Assembly (NCBI RefSeq): GCF_015350805.1
Contig: NZ_JADKSG010000001.1
Coordinates: 1,846,513-1,910,512, forward strand
Length of the DNA: 64,000 bases
From: Herbiconiux sp. VKM Ac-1786
GTDB taxonomy: Bacteria; Actinomycetota; Actinomycetes; Actinomycetales; Microbacteriaceae
Reading direction: 5' to 3'
Part shown: positions 7,272 to 15,654 of the stretch, piece after piece
How positions within the stretch are numbered: the stretch's first letter is position 1
Layout of the letters: the number at the start of each line of letters is the position of its first letter
Made by a program: the position numbers and the translations under genes
The notes under the pieces: model-generated
Told to the model about the DNA's origin: nothing
Databases searched by the model: none
What the model saw: the letters and a program-made list of their open reading frames with translations, nothing else

Positions 7272-8654
7272 ATGCCTGCATCCCGTCTCGATTCCGTCAT
7301 CGCCCTCGCCAAGCGCCGGGGGTTCGTCTTCCCGACCGGAGAGATCTACGGCGGCACCAGGTCGGCCTGGGACTACGGCCCCCTCGGCGTGGAGCTGAAG
7401 GAGAACATCAAGCGCCAGTGGTGGAAGTTCATGGTGCAGTCGCGCGACAACGTCGTGGGGCTCGACTCGGCGGTCATCCTGCCGCGCCAGGTGTGGGAGG
7501 CCTCGGGCCACGTCGAGGTCTTCTCCGACCCGCTGGTCGAGTCGCTCCACACCCACAAGCGCTACCGCGCCGACCACCTGCTCGAGCAGTACGAGGAGAA
7601 GCACGGGCATCCGCCGGTCAACGGCCTCGCCGACATCCGCGACCCCGAGACGGGCCAGCCCGGATCGTGGACCGAACCGCGCCAGTTCTCGGGGCTCCTG
7701 AAGACCTTCCTCGGCGTGGTCGACGACGAGTCGGGGCTCGCCTACCTGCGGCCCGAGACCGCGCAGGGCATCTTCGTCGACTTCAACGCGGTGCTGAACA
7801 GCTCGCGGCAGAAGCCGCCGTTCGGCATCGGCCAGATCGGCAAGAGCTTCCGCAACGAGATCACGCCCGGCAACTTCATCTTCCGCACCCGCGAGTTCGA
7901 GCAGATGGAGATGGAGTTCTTCGTCAAGCCGGGTGAGGACGAGGAATGGCACCAGTACTGGATCGACCAGCGCTTCCAGTGGTACACCGACCTCGGCATC
8001 GATCCCGAGAACCTTCGGCTCTACGAGCACCCGAAGGAGAAGCTGTCGCACTACTCCAAGCGCACGGTCGACATCGAGTACAAGTTCGGCTTCACCGGCA
8101 GCAAGTTCGGCGAGCTCGAGGGCGTGGCGAACCGCGGCGACTTCGACCTCACCACGCACTCGAAGGCCTCGGGCACCGATCTGTCGTACTTCGACCAGAC
8201 CACCGGTGAGCGCTGGACCCCGTACGTCATCGAGCCCGCCGCCGGTCTGACCCGCTCGCTGATGGCGTTCCTCGTCGACTCGTTCCACGAGGACGAGGCG
8301 CCCAACACCAAGGGCGGTGTCGACAAGCGCACCGTGCTGAAACTCGACCCGCGCCTGTCGCCGGTGAAGGCCGCCGTGCTGCCGCTGTCGCGGAACGAGG
8401 CCCTGTCACCGCTCGCGCGCACCCTCGCCGCCGACCTGCGCAAGAACTGGAACGTCGACTTCGACGACGCCGGCGCCATCGGCCGCCGCTACCGTCGCCA
8501 GGACGAGATCGGCACCCCGTTCTGCATCACCGTCGACTTCGACTCGCTCGAGGACAACGCGGTGACCGTGCGCGAGCGCGACTCCATGGCGCAGGAGCGC
8601 GTCTCGCTCGACCGCCTCACGGGCTACCTCGCCGAGCGCCTCGTCGGCGCGTAG
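7272..8654 (+). CDS. glyS: Glycyl-tRNA synthetase (alpha2 type)
   Basis: 460 aa, a normal length for the single-chain, dimeric bacterial/eukaryotic-type enzyme. It charges tRNA-Gly. Recognisable segments are [14 protein letters not shown] near residue 15, the [11 protein letters not shown] motif, class II motif 2 in [19 protein letters not shown] near 195, and the C-terminal anticodon-binding domain ([30 protein letters not shown]). The gene stands alone 36 bp after ku but has its own -10 box, so it need not be co-transcribed with ku. Nothing is unusual in the coding sequence. Confidence 0.97.
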   Translation: MPASRLDSVIALAKRRGFVFPTGEIYGGTRSAWDYGPLGVELKENIKRQWWKFMVQSRDNVVGLDSAVILPRQVWEASGHVEVFSDPLVESLHTHKRYRADHLLEQYEEKHGHPPVNGLADIRDPETGQPGSWTEPRQFSGLLKTFLGVVDDESGLAYLRPETAQGIFVDFNAVLNSSRQKPPFGIGQIGKSFRNEITPGNFIFRTREFEQMEMEFFVKPGEDEEWHQYWIDQRFQWYTDLGIDPENLRLYEHPKEKLSHYSKRTVDIEYKFGFTGSKFGELEGVANRGDFDLTTHSKASGTDLSYFDQTTGERWTPYVIEPAAGLTRSLMAFLVDSFHEDEAPNTKGGVDKRTVLKLDPRLSPVKAAVLPLSRNEALSPLARTLAADLRKNWNVDFDDAGAIGRRYRRQDEIGTPFCITVDFDSLEDNAVTVRERDSMAQERVSLDRLTGYLAERLVGA

Positions 8655-8662
8655 CCCGCCGT

Positions 8663-8715
8663 CCCCCACCTCCTGGCGATCCGCAAGCGAGCGGATGCGC
8701 GTCAGGACGTGGGGG
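8663..8715. terminator. Bidirectional terminator between glyS and the phosphoesterase
   Basis: Nested inverted repeats: CCCCCAC (8663-8669) with GTGGGGG (8709-8715), CCTG (8672-8675) with CAGG (8703-8706), and ATCCGC (8679-8684) with GCGGAT (8691-8696). It sits between convergent genes and overlaps the last codons of the phosphoesterase. Confidence 0.75.
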
Positions 8716-10564
8716 AGGGGGACGGCGTCGGGCGGGGGGTGCCGTCGACCCCGTCGAGGGTGCCGAAGAGCTGGCCCTGGGCGTTCTGCGTGTTCATGAG
8801 GGTGGCGTACGCCTCGGCGTAGGTCTGCGGCTCGGCCTCGCCCTTCACGCCGAACTTCGCGATGAGGAGCCCGAGCAGCCCCTTCGCGGGGTTGCTGATC
8901 GGCTTGATGCGCTGCGCCTGGGACGTTCCGTCGAAGCTCACCTCGGGGTTCGGCGGCGAGTACTGCGGCATGGTCTGCGGCCAGTCGGACGCCGGGCGCG
9001 GCGCCTTCAGGTTCACCGCGTCGAACATGTCGCGGGAGGCGGCGTCGCGCCGCGTGAGCGGCTTGAGGCCGTGCAGCTTGGTGAGCGTGGCGATGACCGA
9101 CCCGTGGTCCATCTGCTCGTTCACGATGGTGTTCTTCGCCGTGTAGGCCGAGATGGCGATCGCCGGCACTCGGCAGCCGAGGCGGTCGAAGGTGAAGTCC
9201 ATCTCGCCCGGGTCGCCCGTCGACGGCGGCACGGCTGAGGGCGGCGGCACGTGGTCGAAGGTGCCGCCGTGCTCGTCGAAGGTGACGAAGAGCATCGTGT
9301 TCAGGGCGTTCGACCCCGAGGGGGTGTCGCTCGTGCGGATGGCCGAGTAGACGGCGTGCAGCAGGGCGTCGGCGGCCCGCGCATCCGACAACGCACCGTC
9401 GATCACCACGTCGCCGTCGTCGGTGACGTCGTCGCTCTCGCGCAGGGTGCCGTGCGGCGGGTGCATGTCGTTGTGGTTGTAGACCATGCGCGGCTCGATG
9501 AACGCGTAGTCGGGCAGGTCGCCGTTCGCGACGTCGTCGTAGAACTGCTCCATCACGCGGAAGTGCGACTTCCAGTACGGCTCGAGCACGGGCGCGTGCA
9601 GCACCCCGGTCATGGAGACCAGCTGCGCGGCGTCGTAGTAGACGCGCCAGGTGAGCCCCGCATCCTGAAGCCGGTTGAAGATGGTGGGCGCCTCGGCCTT
9701 CGAGGCGTCGAGCCACTTGTCGTAGCCGCCCTCGCCCTTGTTCGTGACGAAGCCGTGCGAGGTGGAGGCGTGGAAGAACAGCCGGTTGCAGAAGGTCTGC
9801 GAGGGCACCGCGCTGTGCCAGTGGTCGAAGACGGCGAAATTCTTGGCGAGGGTCGAGAACACCGGGAGCATCTCGGGCGTGAAGCCGCCCATGGCCGTCT
9901 CGTACTCCTTGCGGCCCGGCTCCTTCTTGTTCTTGGTGATCTCGCGGTAGTTGATGATGTAGTCCTCGACGAAGCCCTTCATGGTGGGCTGGTCGTTCGG
10001 ACCGGGCGCGTTGAACGGGTACGAGAGCCCGTTCGCGTGCAGGTCGCGGTTCTCCTCGGGGTCGACACGCTGGAAGAGCTGCGTGTTGACGTGCGGGTAC
10101 TCCTCGCCCGGGTCGGGGTTGGGGCTCTGCATGATCTCGTCGGTCGAGCCGGAGTAGGGGCGGGCCTCGACCTCCTCGTCGGTGCCGGGCACCGGGTTCG
10201 ACCGGCGGCCCTGGTGCAGGCCCTCGAACTTCTGGCCGGCCTTGAGCTCTTCATTCTTGTAGAGCCAGCCGAGCACGTTGTCGAAGGAGCGGTTCTCGTA
10301 CATCAGCACGACGAGGTGCTCGAAGCCGGGCTTCTGCTCCTTCGCTTCGGGCGCGAAGTCGAGGTTCGACTCCTGGGCGTAGACGCCGGCGCCGATGGCC
10401 GCCCCGCCGAGGCCCGCGGCGGCTGCTCCGGCGGCGCCCACGGCGGCGGCCTTGAGGAAGGCGCGGCGCGAGGCGACGGCACCCGCCGCATCGGGGGCTG
10501 CGGGGCTCGGATGCAGGGGCTCACGCTGATCGTCGTCACGTCGACGGCGGCGGAAGGGGGCCAT
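8702..10564 (-). CDS. Tat-exported phospholipase C / acid phosphatase-type phosphoesterase
   Basis: 620 aa. A twin-arginine signal SRRAFLKAA lies near residues 31-39 followed by an Ala/Gly-rich hydrophobic stretch, so the folded protein is exported by Tat. The mature part belongs to the PF04185 phosphoesterase family (phospholipase C, AcpA): the metal-site signature YENRSFDNVLGWLY lies near residue 90, followed by HDWHSAVPSQT-like FDHWHSAVPSQT, DEHGGTFDHVPPP near 405 and MDHGSVIATL near 480. It hydrolyses phosphodiesters or phosphomonoesters outside the membrane; the exact substrate cannot be read. The ATG at 10564 follows TAACGT by 6 nt. It stands alone and converges on glyS. Confidence 0.88.
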   Translation of the reverse strand: MAPFRRRRRDDDQREPLHPSPAAPDAAGAVASRRAFLKAAAVGAAGAAAAGLGGAAIGAGVYAQESNLDFAPEAKEQKPGFEHLVVLMYENRSFDNVLGWLYKNEELKAGQKFEGLHQGRRSNPVPGTDEEVEARPYSGSTDEIMQSPNPDPGEEYPHVNTQLFQRVDPEENRDLHANGLSYPFNAPGPNDQPTMKGFVEDYIINYREITKNKKEPGRKEYETAMGGFTPEMLPVFSTLAKNFAVFDHWHSAVPSQTFCNRLFFHASTSHGFVTNKGEGGYDKWLDASKAEAPTIFNRLQDAGLTWRVYYDAAQLVSMTGVLHAPVLEPYWKSHFRVMEQFYDDVANGDLPDYAFIEPRMVYNHNDMHPPHGTLRESDDVTDDGDVVIDGALSDARAADALLHAVYSAIRTSDTPSGSNALNTMLFVTFDEHGGTFDHVPPPSAVPPSTGDPGEMDFTFDRLGCRVPAIAISAYTAKNTIVNEQMDHGSVIATLTKLHGLKPLTRRDAASRDMFDAVNLKAPRPASDWPQTMPQYSPPNPEVSFDGTSQAQRIKPISNPAKGLLGLLIAKFGVKGEAEPQTYAEAYATLMNTQNAQGQLFGTLDGVDGTPRPTPSPSPTS

Positions 10565-10570
10565 ATCCCG

Positions 10571-10576
10571 ACGTTA
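10571..10576 (-). promoter_or_regulatory. -10 box TAACGT of the phosphoesterase gene
   Basis: TAACGT is 6 nt upstream of the ATG at 10564 on the minus strand, without a ribosome-binding site; leaderless mRNA predicted. Confidence 0.45.
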
Positions 10577-10642
10577 CCGCCTCCGTCCGACAGTCGGCAG
10601 CGGGGGTGCAGGGCATTCGCGTCACGATCTCGTCTCGGGCGC

Positions 10643-10673
10643 TTGACCTTGACGCGGCGTCAACTCGTACAGT
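10643..10673 (+). promoter_or_regulatory. MerR-type promoter with 19-bp spacer and operator
   Basis: TTGACC (10643-10648) and TACAGT (10668-10673) are separated by 19 bp, the over-long spacing characteristic of promoters untwisted by MerR-family activators. Within the spacer the inverted repeat TTGACGCGGCGTCAA (10649-10663) is the likely binding site of the regulator encoded just downstream. Confidence 0.75.
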
Positions 10674-10704
10674 CGGTTCAACCGAGACGTGGAGGGAGCA
10701 TCCC

Positions 10705-11460
10705 ATGGACAGATCGATCACCGAGGTCGCCCGCCTGACCGGCATCACGAGCCGGGCTCTGCGGCACTACGACCGCATCGGCCTGCTGCCGCCGAGCCGC
10801 ATCGGCGCGAACGGCTACCGCCACTACGACGAGGCGGCCCTGGTGCGGCTGCAGCGCGTGCTGCTGCTGCGCGGGCTCGGCGTCGGGCTCGGCGACGTGG
10901 CCCGGCTGCTCGACGGGGCGACGGATGCTCCCGCCGACCTGCGCCGCCATCTCGACCACCTGCGCCGCGAACGCGACCGGCTCGACCGGCAGATCGCGTC
11001 GGTGCAGCACACCATCCGCACGCTGGAAGAAGGAGGAACGCTCATGGCCGAGACGATGTTCGACGGCTTCGATCACACGCGCTACGAGGAGGAGGTGGCG
11101 GAGCGCTGGGGCCGAGAGGCGGCCGAGCGCAGCGGCGACTGGTGGGCCTCGATCAGCCCGGAGGCGCGCACGGCCTGGCAGGAGCGGCTCGCCTCGCTGA
11201 ACGCCGACTGGCGCGTCGCGGCGGGGGCGGGCCTCGACCCGGCGGGGCCGGAGGCGCAGGAGCTGGCGCGGCGGCACGTCGCGTGGCTGGCGGGCATCCC
11301 GGGCACGCCCGGGGCCGGAGGGGACCCCGACCCCGACTACCTGCGGGGGCTCGGCGAGATGTACGTGGCCGACGAGCGCTTCGCGGCGAACTACGGCGGC
11401 GCGACCGGTGCCGCCTTCGTGCGGGACGCCCTGGCGGCCCACGCGGCGACCCTCGGGTAG
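10705..11460 (+). CDS. TipA-type MerR family transcriptional regulator
   Basis: 251 aa. Residues 1-70 are the MerR winged helix-turn-helix (ITEVARLTGITSRALRHYDR, then GLLPPSRIGANGYRHYDE), residues about 75-115 the dimerisation coiled coil, and residues about 118-251 a TipAS-like domain opening MFDGFDHTRYEEEVAERWG. In TipA the C-terminal domain captures thiopeptide and related antibiotics and turns the regulator on. The ATG at 10705 was chosen because GGAGGG lies 8 nt upstream and the alignment starts there. It is preceded by its own MerR-type promoter, so autoregulation is likely. No obvious target gene is co-transcribed; the nearby MFS pump belongs to a TetR cluster. Confidence 0.9.
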   Translation: MDRSITEVARLTGITSRALRHYDRIGLLPPSRIGANGYRHYDEAALVRLQRVLLLRGLGVGLGDVARLLDGATDAPADLRRHLDHLRRERDRLDRQIASVQHTIRTLEEGGTLMAETMFDGFDHTRYEEEVAERWGREAAERSGDWWASISPEARTAWQERLASLNADWRVAAGAGLDPAGPEAQELARRHVAWLAGIPGTPGAGGDPDPDYLRGLGEMYVADERFAANYGGATGAAFVRDALAAHAATLG

Positions 11461-11472
11461 GCGCCGCGGCCC

Positions 11473-11492
11473 GGCGCGGCCCGGCCCGCGCC
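11473..11492. terminator. Hairpin between convergent MerR and TetR genes
   Basis: GGCGCGG (11473-11479) pairs with CCGCGCC (11486-11492) around a 6-nt loop, in the 68-bp gap between the two convergent genes. Confidence 0.5.
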
Positions 11493-11528
11493 GCCGCCTC
11501 CGGGTGGTCGCGCGAGCGGTGAGGCGCC

Positions 11529-12068
11529 CTACTCCGCCAGCAGCGTCGCGATGCGCTCGGCGAGCCGGCGGCGCAGGGCCGGCGGCAGCTCGTCGCCGCT
11601 GATGGCGTCGTAGGCCCAGAGTCCGTCGGCCGCGAGCCGCAGCACGAAGCGGTCGAGGGCCGCGGGGTCGGCCTCCGCCTCGGCGGGGGTGGGCGTCCAG
11701 CGGCGCTGCACCTCGTCCCAGAGGGCGCTGTCGGTGGGGTTCTTCGACGCCTCCAGGATGAGCGCGAGCTCCGCGGGGTTCGTCTCCTCCGACGAGGTCA
11801 CGAGCGTGTAGGCCGCGATGCGCTCGTCGGGGGTGCACGCGCCGGCGGCCTTCCCCGCGGCGGCCTCGAGGCGGGCGTCCCACTCGCGGGCGAGGTGCTC
11901 GTTGAGCGCGTGCACGAGGGCGCCGCGGTCGCGGAAGTGGTACATCATGCCGCCGCGGGTGAGGCCGGCCTCCTCGGCGGTGGCCTCCAGCGTCAGGCCG
12001 CGCAGGCCGTCGCGCGTGACGACCCGCACGGCCGCGTCGAGGATCGCGGTGCGGTTGTTCGGGCGCAT
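11529..12068 (-). CDS. TetR family transcriptional regulator
   Basis: 179 aa from the ATG at 12068; GGAGGG lies 4 nt upstream, and the longer reading has no support. Residues 5-55 form the TetR DNA-binding domain (AILDAAVRVVTRDGLRGLTL, then EEAGLTRGGMMYHFRDRGAL); the rest is an all-helical ligand-binding domain. It is the last gene of the minus-strand cluster, 97 bp after the drug-efflux MFS gene. A palindrome on the MFS promoter is the natural candidate for its operator, so it probably represses the pump and itself and is released by the pump's substrate. This is inferred from position. Confidence 0.9.
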   Translation of the reverse strand: MRPNNRTAILDAAVRVVTRDGLRGLTLEATAEEAGLTRGGMMYHFRDRGALVHALNEHLAREWDARLEAAAGKAAGACTPDERIAAYTLVTSSEETNPAELALILEASKNPTDSALWDEVQRRWTPTPAEAEADPAALDRFVLRLAADGLWAYDAISGDELPPALRRRLAERIATLLAE

Positions 12069-12165
12069 GGTCCCTCCAGGGTAGACGTCGGGTTCAGGAT
12101 GCGCGGCCACCGCGCCACGGTCGCCGCCCGGTGCGGCCCGATGCCGACCGCCCGGCCGCCGCTGC

Positions 12166-13590
12166 TCAGTGCCCCGAGAGCGCCGAGGCCGGGGTGTCGC
12201 GCAGCAACCGCCCCGTGGCGAGCGCGCTGACCGCGAGCACCCCCGCGATCACGAGCATCACCGTGGTGAACGCCGGATCGGCCCCCGTCGCCGAGACCGC
12301 CCCGACCGCCGACGGCGCATAGGTCGAGGTGATCAGTCCGCCGAGCACCGCGATCGCCACGAGCCCGCCGAGCTCGTACGACACCTCCTCGACCGACGAC
12401 GCCATGCCGGCGCGGTGGGCGGGCGCGCTGCCGATGATCGCGGCCGAGGCCGACGCCATCACGAAGCCGAGCCCGACGCCCGCGACCACGAGTCCCGCGA
12501 CGACCCCGCCCCAGCCGAACGCCAGCAGCGGCGGCGTGATCGCGGCGCCGACGGCGGCGAGCCCGAGCCCGCCCGCGATCAGCGGCCGCGGACCCACCCG
12601 GTGCAGCAGCGCCCCGGCCGTGAGCGCGCTGGGCAGCGAGCCGAGGGCGAGCGAGGCCACGACGAGCCCCGCGTTCAGCGGGCTGAAGCCCTCGACGCCC
12701 TGGAAGCGCTGCGCCGTCACGAGCTCCGCTCCCGCGATGGTGAACAGCGCCACACCCGCCGCGAGCACGCCGGCGGCCAGCGCGGGCCGCCGGAACAGCG
12801 CCAGGTCGAGCAGCGGGTACGGCAGGCGCCGCTGCCGCCGCACGAACAGCCAGAGCCCGGCGATGCCGACGACCAGGGCGAGCGCGACGACGACCCACGA
12901 CGGCCCCGCCTTGGTGACCTCTTTCAGCGCCACGACGACTCCCGCGAGCCCGACCATGGCGAGCAGCGACGACACCAGGTCCCACGGCCGGCTGCGGTCG
13001 CCCGGGGTGTGCGGCGCCACGAACGGGGTCGCCACGAGGGCCGCGAGCACGATCGGCACGTTGATCAGGAAGACCGAGCCCCACCAGAACCACTCCAGCA
13101 GCAGCCCGCCGAGGATCGGCCCGGCGGCGGCGCCGACCACCGAGACGCTGCCCCAGATGCCGATCGCGATGTTGCGCTCCCGCACGTCGGCGAAGCCGAG
13201 CCGGATGAGCGCGAGCGTCGCCGGCATCATCGCGGCCGCGCCGACGGCGAGTAGCGCGCGCGCCGCGATCAGCACCGCGGGAGTGGGCGAGAACGCGGCC
13301 AGCAGCGAGGCGGCCCCGAACACGACGAGCCCGATCAGGAACAGCCGCCGGTGCCCGACGCGATCGCCGAGCGTGCCGGCGCCGAGCAGCAGCCCGGCCA
13401 TCACGAGCGGGTAGGCGTTGACGATCCACAGGCTCTCGGTGCCGGTCGCGCCGAGCTCGCGGGTGAGCGTGGGCAAGGCCGTGTAGAGCACGGAGTTGTC
13501 GATGGTGATGAGCAGCAGCCCGGCCGAGACGACGGCGAGCAGGATCCAGCGCCGCGACGACGAGGTGCGCGCGGGCGTGATGACAGACAT
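12166..13590 (-). CDS. Drug:H+ antiporter, MFS DHA2 (EmrB/QacA) type
   Basis: 474 aa with about 14 hydrophobic segments. It opens with ILLAVVSAGLLLITIDNSVL, the D-x-x-(I/V)-x-x-x-AL region typical of DHA2 proteins (here NSVLYTALPTL), and has the motif LGDRVGHRRLFLIGL in the 2-3 loop. HRAGMASSVEEVSYELGG near residue 390 is also usual in this subfamily. Proton-driven efflux of cationic or amphipathic drugs is the family role; substrate unknown. GGAGG lies 5 nt before the ATG. It has its own promoter with a palindromic operator and precedes the TetR gene that presumably controls it. Confidence 0.92.
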   Translation of the reverse strand: MSVITPARTSSSRRWILLAVVSAGLLLITIDNSVLYTALPTLTRELGATGTESLWIVNAYPLVMAGLLLGAGTLGDRVGHRRLFLIGLVVFGAASLLAAFSPTPAVLIAARALLAVGAAAMMPATLALIRLGFADVRERNIAIGIWGSVSVVGAAAGPILGGLLLEWFWWGSVFLINVPIVLAALVATPFVAPHTPGDRSRPWDLVSSLLAMVGLAGVVVALKEVTKAGPSWVVVALALVVGIAGLWLFVRRQRRLPYPLLDLALFRRPALAAGVLAAGVALFTIAGAELVTAQRFQGVEGFSPLNAGLVVASLALGSLPSALTAGALLHRVGPRPLIAGGLGLAAVGAAITPPLLAFGWGGVVAGLVVAGVGLGFVMASASAAIIGSAPAHRAGMASSVEEVSYELGGLVAIAVLGGLITSTYAPSAVGAVSATGADPAFTTVMLVIAGVLAVSALATGRLLRDTPASALSGH

Positions 13591-13613
13591 GGAGACCTCC
13601 GGGTGAGGCTCCT

Positions 13614-13643
13614 AACTATACATTCATGAATGTTTAGTTTCAA
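13614..13643 (-). promoter_or_regulatory. MFS pump promoter with a 26-bp near-perfect palindromic operator
   Basis: On the minus strand TTGAAA (13638-13643), a 17-bp spacer and TATAGT (13615-13620) form a promoter. An almost perfect palindrome covers 13614-13639, with the perfect core ACATTCATGAATGT at 13620-13633 and only one unpaired position pair outside it. The palindrome spans the whole core promoter and also overlaps the stop codon of the upstream DUF2238 gene at 13624. The TetR gene at the end of the cluster is the likely ligand. Confidence 0.8.
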
Positions 13644-14208
13644 CCATCCGCGGCAGCCACCACAGCAGCCCCCCGGCGACCAGCGCCCCGAGCCCGCCCA
13701 CCGCCATGTCCCCGATCGTGTCGTCGTAGGCCACGAAGATCGACGAGCTGATGTAGGTCTTGCCGAGCCACTCCACCATCTCCCACACGGCGCTCGCCGC
13801 GAGCCCGAGGGAGGTGCAGAGCACCAGGGCGGTGCCGAGGGTGAAGCTGCGCGAAGACGGCTCGACGAGCATCCGGAGTCGTGCGAAGAAGAGGTACGCC
13901 ATCACGGCCACGACCCCGGTCGCCACGAGGTGCACGGCGATGTCCCACCACCAGATGCGCGTGTAGAGGTCGAACACGTTGCTCCACGCGGCCACGAGCA
14001 GCACCAGGCCGTAGACGATGTCGAAGAGCGGATGCACGCCCACGAAGCGGGGCAGCACCACCCCCGGGAGCACCAGCGCCAGCACCCCCGCGTCGGTCGG
14101 CTCCCACCAGAGGAAGGCGGCGACGACGCTGAGCAGGGCGAGCACCCGCACGGCGTCGGCGGCCCACTCGGCGGCGCCGTGCGGGGGCCGGAGGAAGTTC
14201 CGGATCAC
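13624..14208 (-). CDS. DUF2238/YjdF-like integral membrane protein
   Basis: 194 aa from the GTG at 14208, which overlaps the stop of the preceding endonuclease/phosphatase gene as GTGA. About five to six hydrophobic segments are separated by short loops. Recognisable features are WWWDIAVHLVATGVV near residue 85, SAVWEMVEWLGKTY near 140 and YDDTIGDMAVGGLGAL near 163; the acidic WEMxEW and DTIGDM blocks are the signatures I associate with DUF2238/YjdF membrane proteins. Function is unknown. Tight coupling to the upstream EEP-family and GNAT genes shows a shared transcript. The 3' end carries the promoter and operator of the following MFS gene. Confidence 0.8.
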   Translation of the reverse strand: MIRNFLRPPHGAAEWAADAVRVLALLSVVAAFLWWEPTDAGVLALVLPGVVLPRFVGVHPLFDIVYGLVLLVAAWSNVFDLYTRIWWWDIAVHLVATGVVAVMAYLFFARLRMLVEPSSRSFTLGTALVLCTSLGLAASAVWEMVEWLGKTYISSSIFVAYDDTIGDMAVGGLGALVAGGLLWWLPRMVETKHS

Positions 14209-15059
14209 GGGGCGGCGGCCGGCACGGGCATCCGGAGCACGGCCTGCACGGGCAGGTGGTCGGAGCCGAAGCCGCCGGCGTAGCGGTGCGGGTTGATGCC
14301 GCCCTCGAGCACCTCGATGTCGGGGGTGGTGGCGATCCAGTCGATGCGCTTGCGGTCCAGGCGCGGGGTGCCGTAGTTCGGGAAGCTGCCCCACTCGGGC
14401 GTCAGCCGGGACTCCGCCACGGCGTAGGCGTCGAGCAGTCCGCCGTCGCGCAGCAGCTCCTGCAGCGGTGTCGTCCCGGCGCCGCTGTTGAGGTCGCCCG
14501 TGACCACCGCGGGCAGGCCGCGTTCGGCCACCAGGGCGCGCACGGCGCCCGCGGCGAGCACGCGCGAGCGCCGGGACAGGTGGTCGAAGTGCGTGTTCAC
14601 GGCGAGGAAGTGCGCCGACGTCGCGCGGTCGTGGAAGATGGCCGCCACCAGGATGCGCGGCACACGATTGCCCCAGCCCGTGGAGCCCGGCACGTCGGGG
14701 GTGGGCGAGAGGGCCTGCTGCGACCAGTCCAGCAGTTCGAGCCGCTCGGGGTCGTAGAACAGCGGGCAGCCCTCGCCGCCCCCGTTCGCCGACCGCCCGT
14801 GCCCGACCGAGCGGTAGTGCCGGCCGAGGCTGTGGCGCACGAAGCCGGCCGTCTGGGGCATCGCCTCCTGCGTGCCCAGGATGCTCGGCCGCTCGGCCTC
14901 GAGCAGCGCGGCCAGATGGGGCCGGCGCGTCTCCCAGCGGTCGGGGCTCCGCTGCATCACGTGCCGGATGGGCCGGCGCACGTTGTAGCTCATCACGTGC
15001 AGGCCGGGCGGCTCGATCGGCCCGACGAGCACCTCGCCGAACGGGCGTGCGCCGCTCAC
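14205..15059 (-). CDS. Endonuclease/exonuclease/phosphatase (EEP) family hydrolase
   Basis: 284 aa from the GTG at 15059 that overlaps the GNAT stop (GTGA); longer upstream readings run through the GNAT gene in another frame and are rejected. The EEP fold signatures are in order: LHVMSYNVRRPI near residue 18, LGTQEA near 56, VNTHFDHLSRRSR near 148, VVTGDLNSGAG near 182 and FGSDHLPVQAVL near 266. These provide the metal ligands and catalytic His/Asp of Mg2+-dependent phosphoesterases. There is no signal peptide, so it is cytoplasmic; the substrate (nucleic acid, inositol phosphate or another) cannot be read from the sequence. Confidence 0.88.
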   Translation of the reverse strand: MSGARPFGEVLVGPIEPPGLHVMSYNVRRPIRHVMQRSPDRWETRRPHLAALLEAERPSILGTQEAMPQTAGFVRHSLGRHYRSVGHGRSANGGGEGCPLFYDPERLELLDWSQQALSPTPDVPGSTGWGNRVPRILVAAIFHDRATSAHFLAVNTHFDHLSRRSRVLAAGAVRALVAERGLPAVVTGDLNSGAGTTPLQELLRDGGLLDAYAVAESRLTPEWGSFPNYGTPRLDRKRIDWIATTPDIEVLEGGINPHRYAGGFGSDHLPVQAVLRMPVPAAAP

Positions 15060-15586
15060 GCGCGGAGGTCCTTGCGCATCTCGAGCTCGCGACGGCTCGG
15101 GTCGAGCGGGTACGGCAGCGTCACCCCGGTCTCCACGAAGCCGCGCTTGCGGTAGGCGGCGATGGCGCGGGCGTTGTCCTCGTGCACCTCGAGGGTGAGG
15201 GTGTCGCCGCGCCCGAGGGCCCACTCCTCGATGCGCGTGAGCAGCGCATCCGTCACCCCGGCCGCGCCGCGGTGCGAGGGCGCGACGTACACGCCGAACA
15301 GGTACGCACCGGATGCTCCGGGCGGCACCGACGAGAGCATCGTGGCCACGAAACGCCCCTCGGCCGTCTCGGCGACCACGGTGATCGCGCGGGTCGACGA
15401 GCCCTCACGGGCCTTCGCGCGCCACTCGGCCTCGCTGCGGCGGTGCGCGTGCGCGAGGGTCTCGAGGTAGGCCAGCGGGGTGTCGGCGAGCATCTCGAGG
15501 CGGAGCCGGCGCACCTCGCGCCAGTCGGCCTCGTCCGTGCGGCGGATCGTCAGGCCGGCGGGCACGGCGACCGCGGTGGTGATCAT
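15056..15586 (-). CDS. GNAT family N-acetyltransferase
   Basis: 176 aa. A single GNAT domain with the N-terminal GLTIRRTDEADWREVRRLR strand-helix, the acetyl-CoA binding loop in VYVAPSHRGAAGVTDALL near residue 108, and the late LEVHEDNARAIAAYRKRGF segment near 135. It acetylates an unknown small molecule or protein amine. It is the first gene of a coupled run GNAT - EEP hydrolase - DUF2238. The ATG at 15586 is preceded by TAGGGT at a 6-nt distance, indicating a leaderless promoter-proximal gene. Confidence 0.9.
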   Translation of the reverse strand: MITTAVAVPAGLTIRRTDEADWREVRRLRLEMLADTPLAYLETLAHAHRRSEAEWRAKAREGSSTRAITVVAETAEGRFVATMLSSVPPGASGAYLFGVYVAPSHRGAAGVTDALLTRIEEWALGRGDTLTLEVHEDNARAIAAYRKRGFVETGVTLPYPLDPSRRELEMRKDLRA

Positions 15587-15592
15587 GCTCCG

Positions 15593-15598
15593 ACCCTA
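15593..15598 (-). promoter_or_regulatory. -10 box TAGGGT of the GNAT operon
   Basis: TAGGGT is exactly 6 nt before the ATG at 15586; leaderless start predicted. Confidence 0.45.
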
Positions 15599-15654
15599 GG
15601 GCGTTCGGGCGGCGACGGCTCGCGGCTCGCGCGTACGGCCGTCATGATGGAGGC

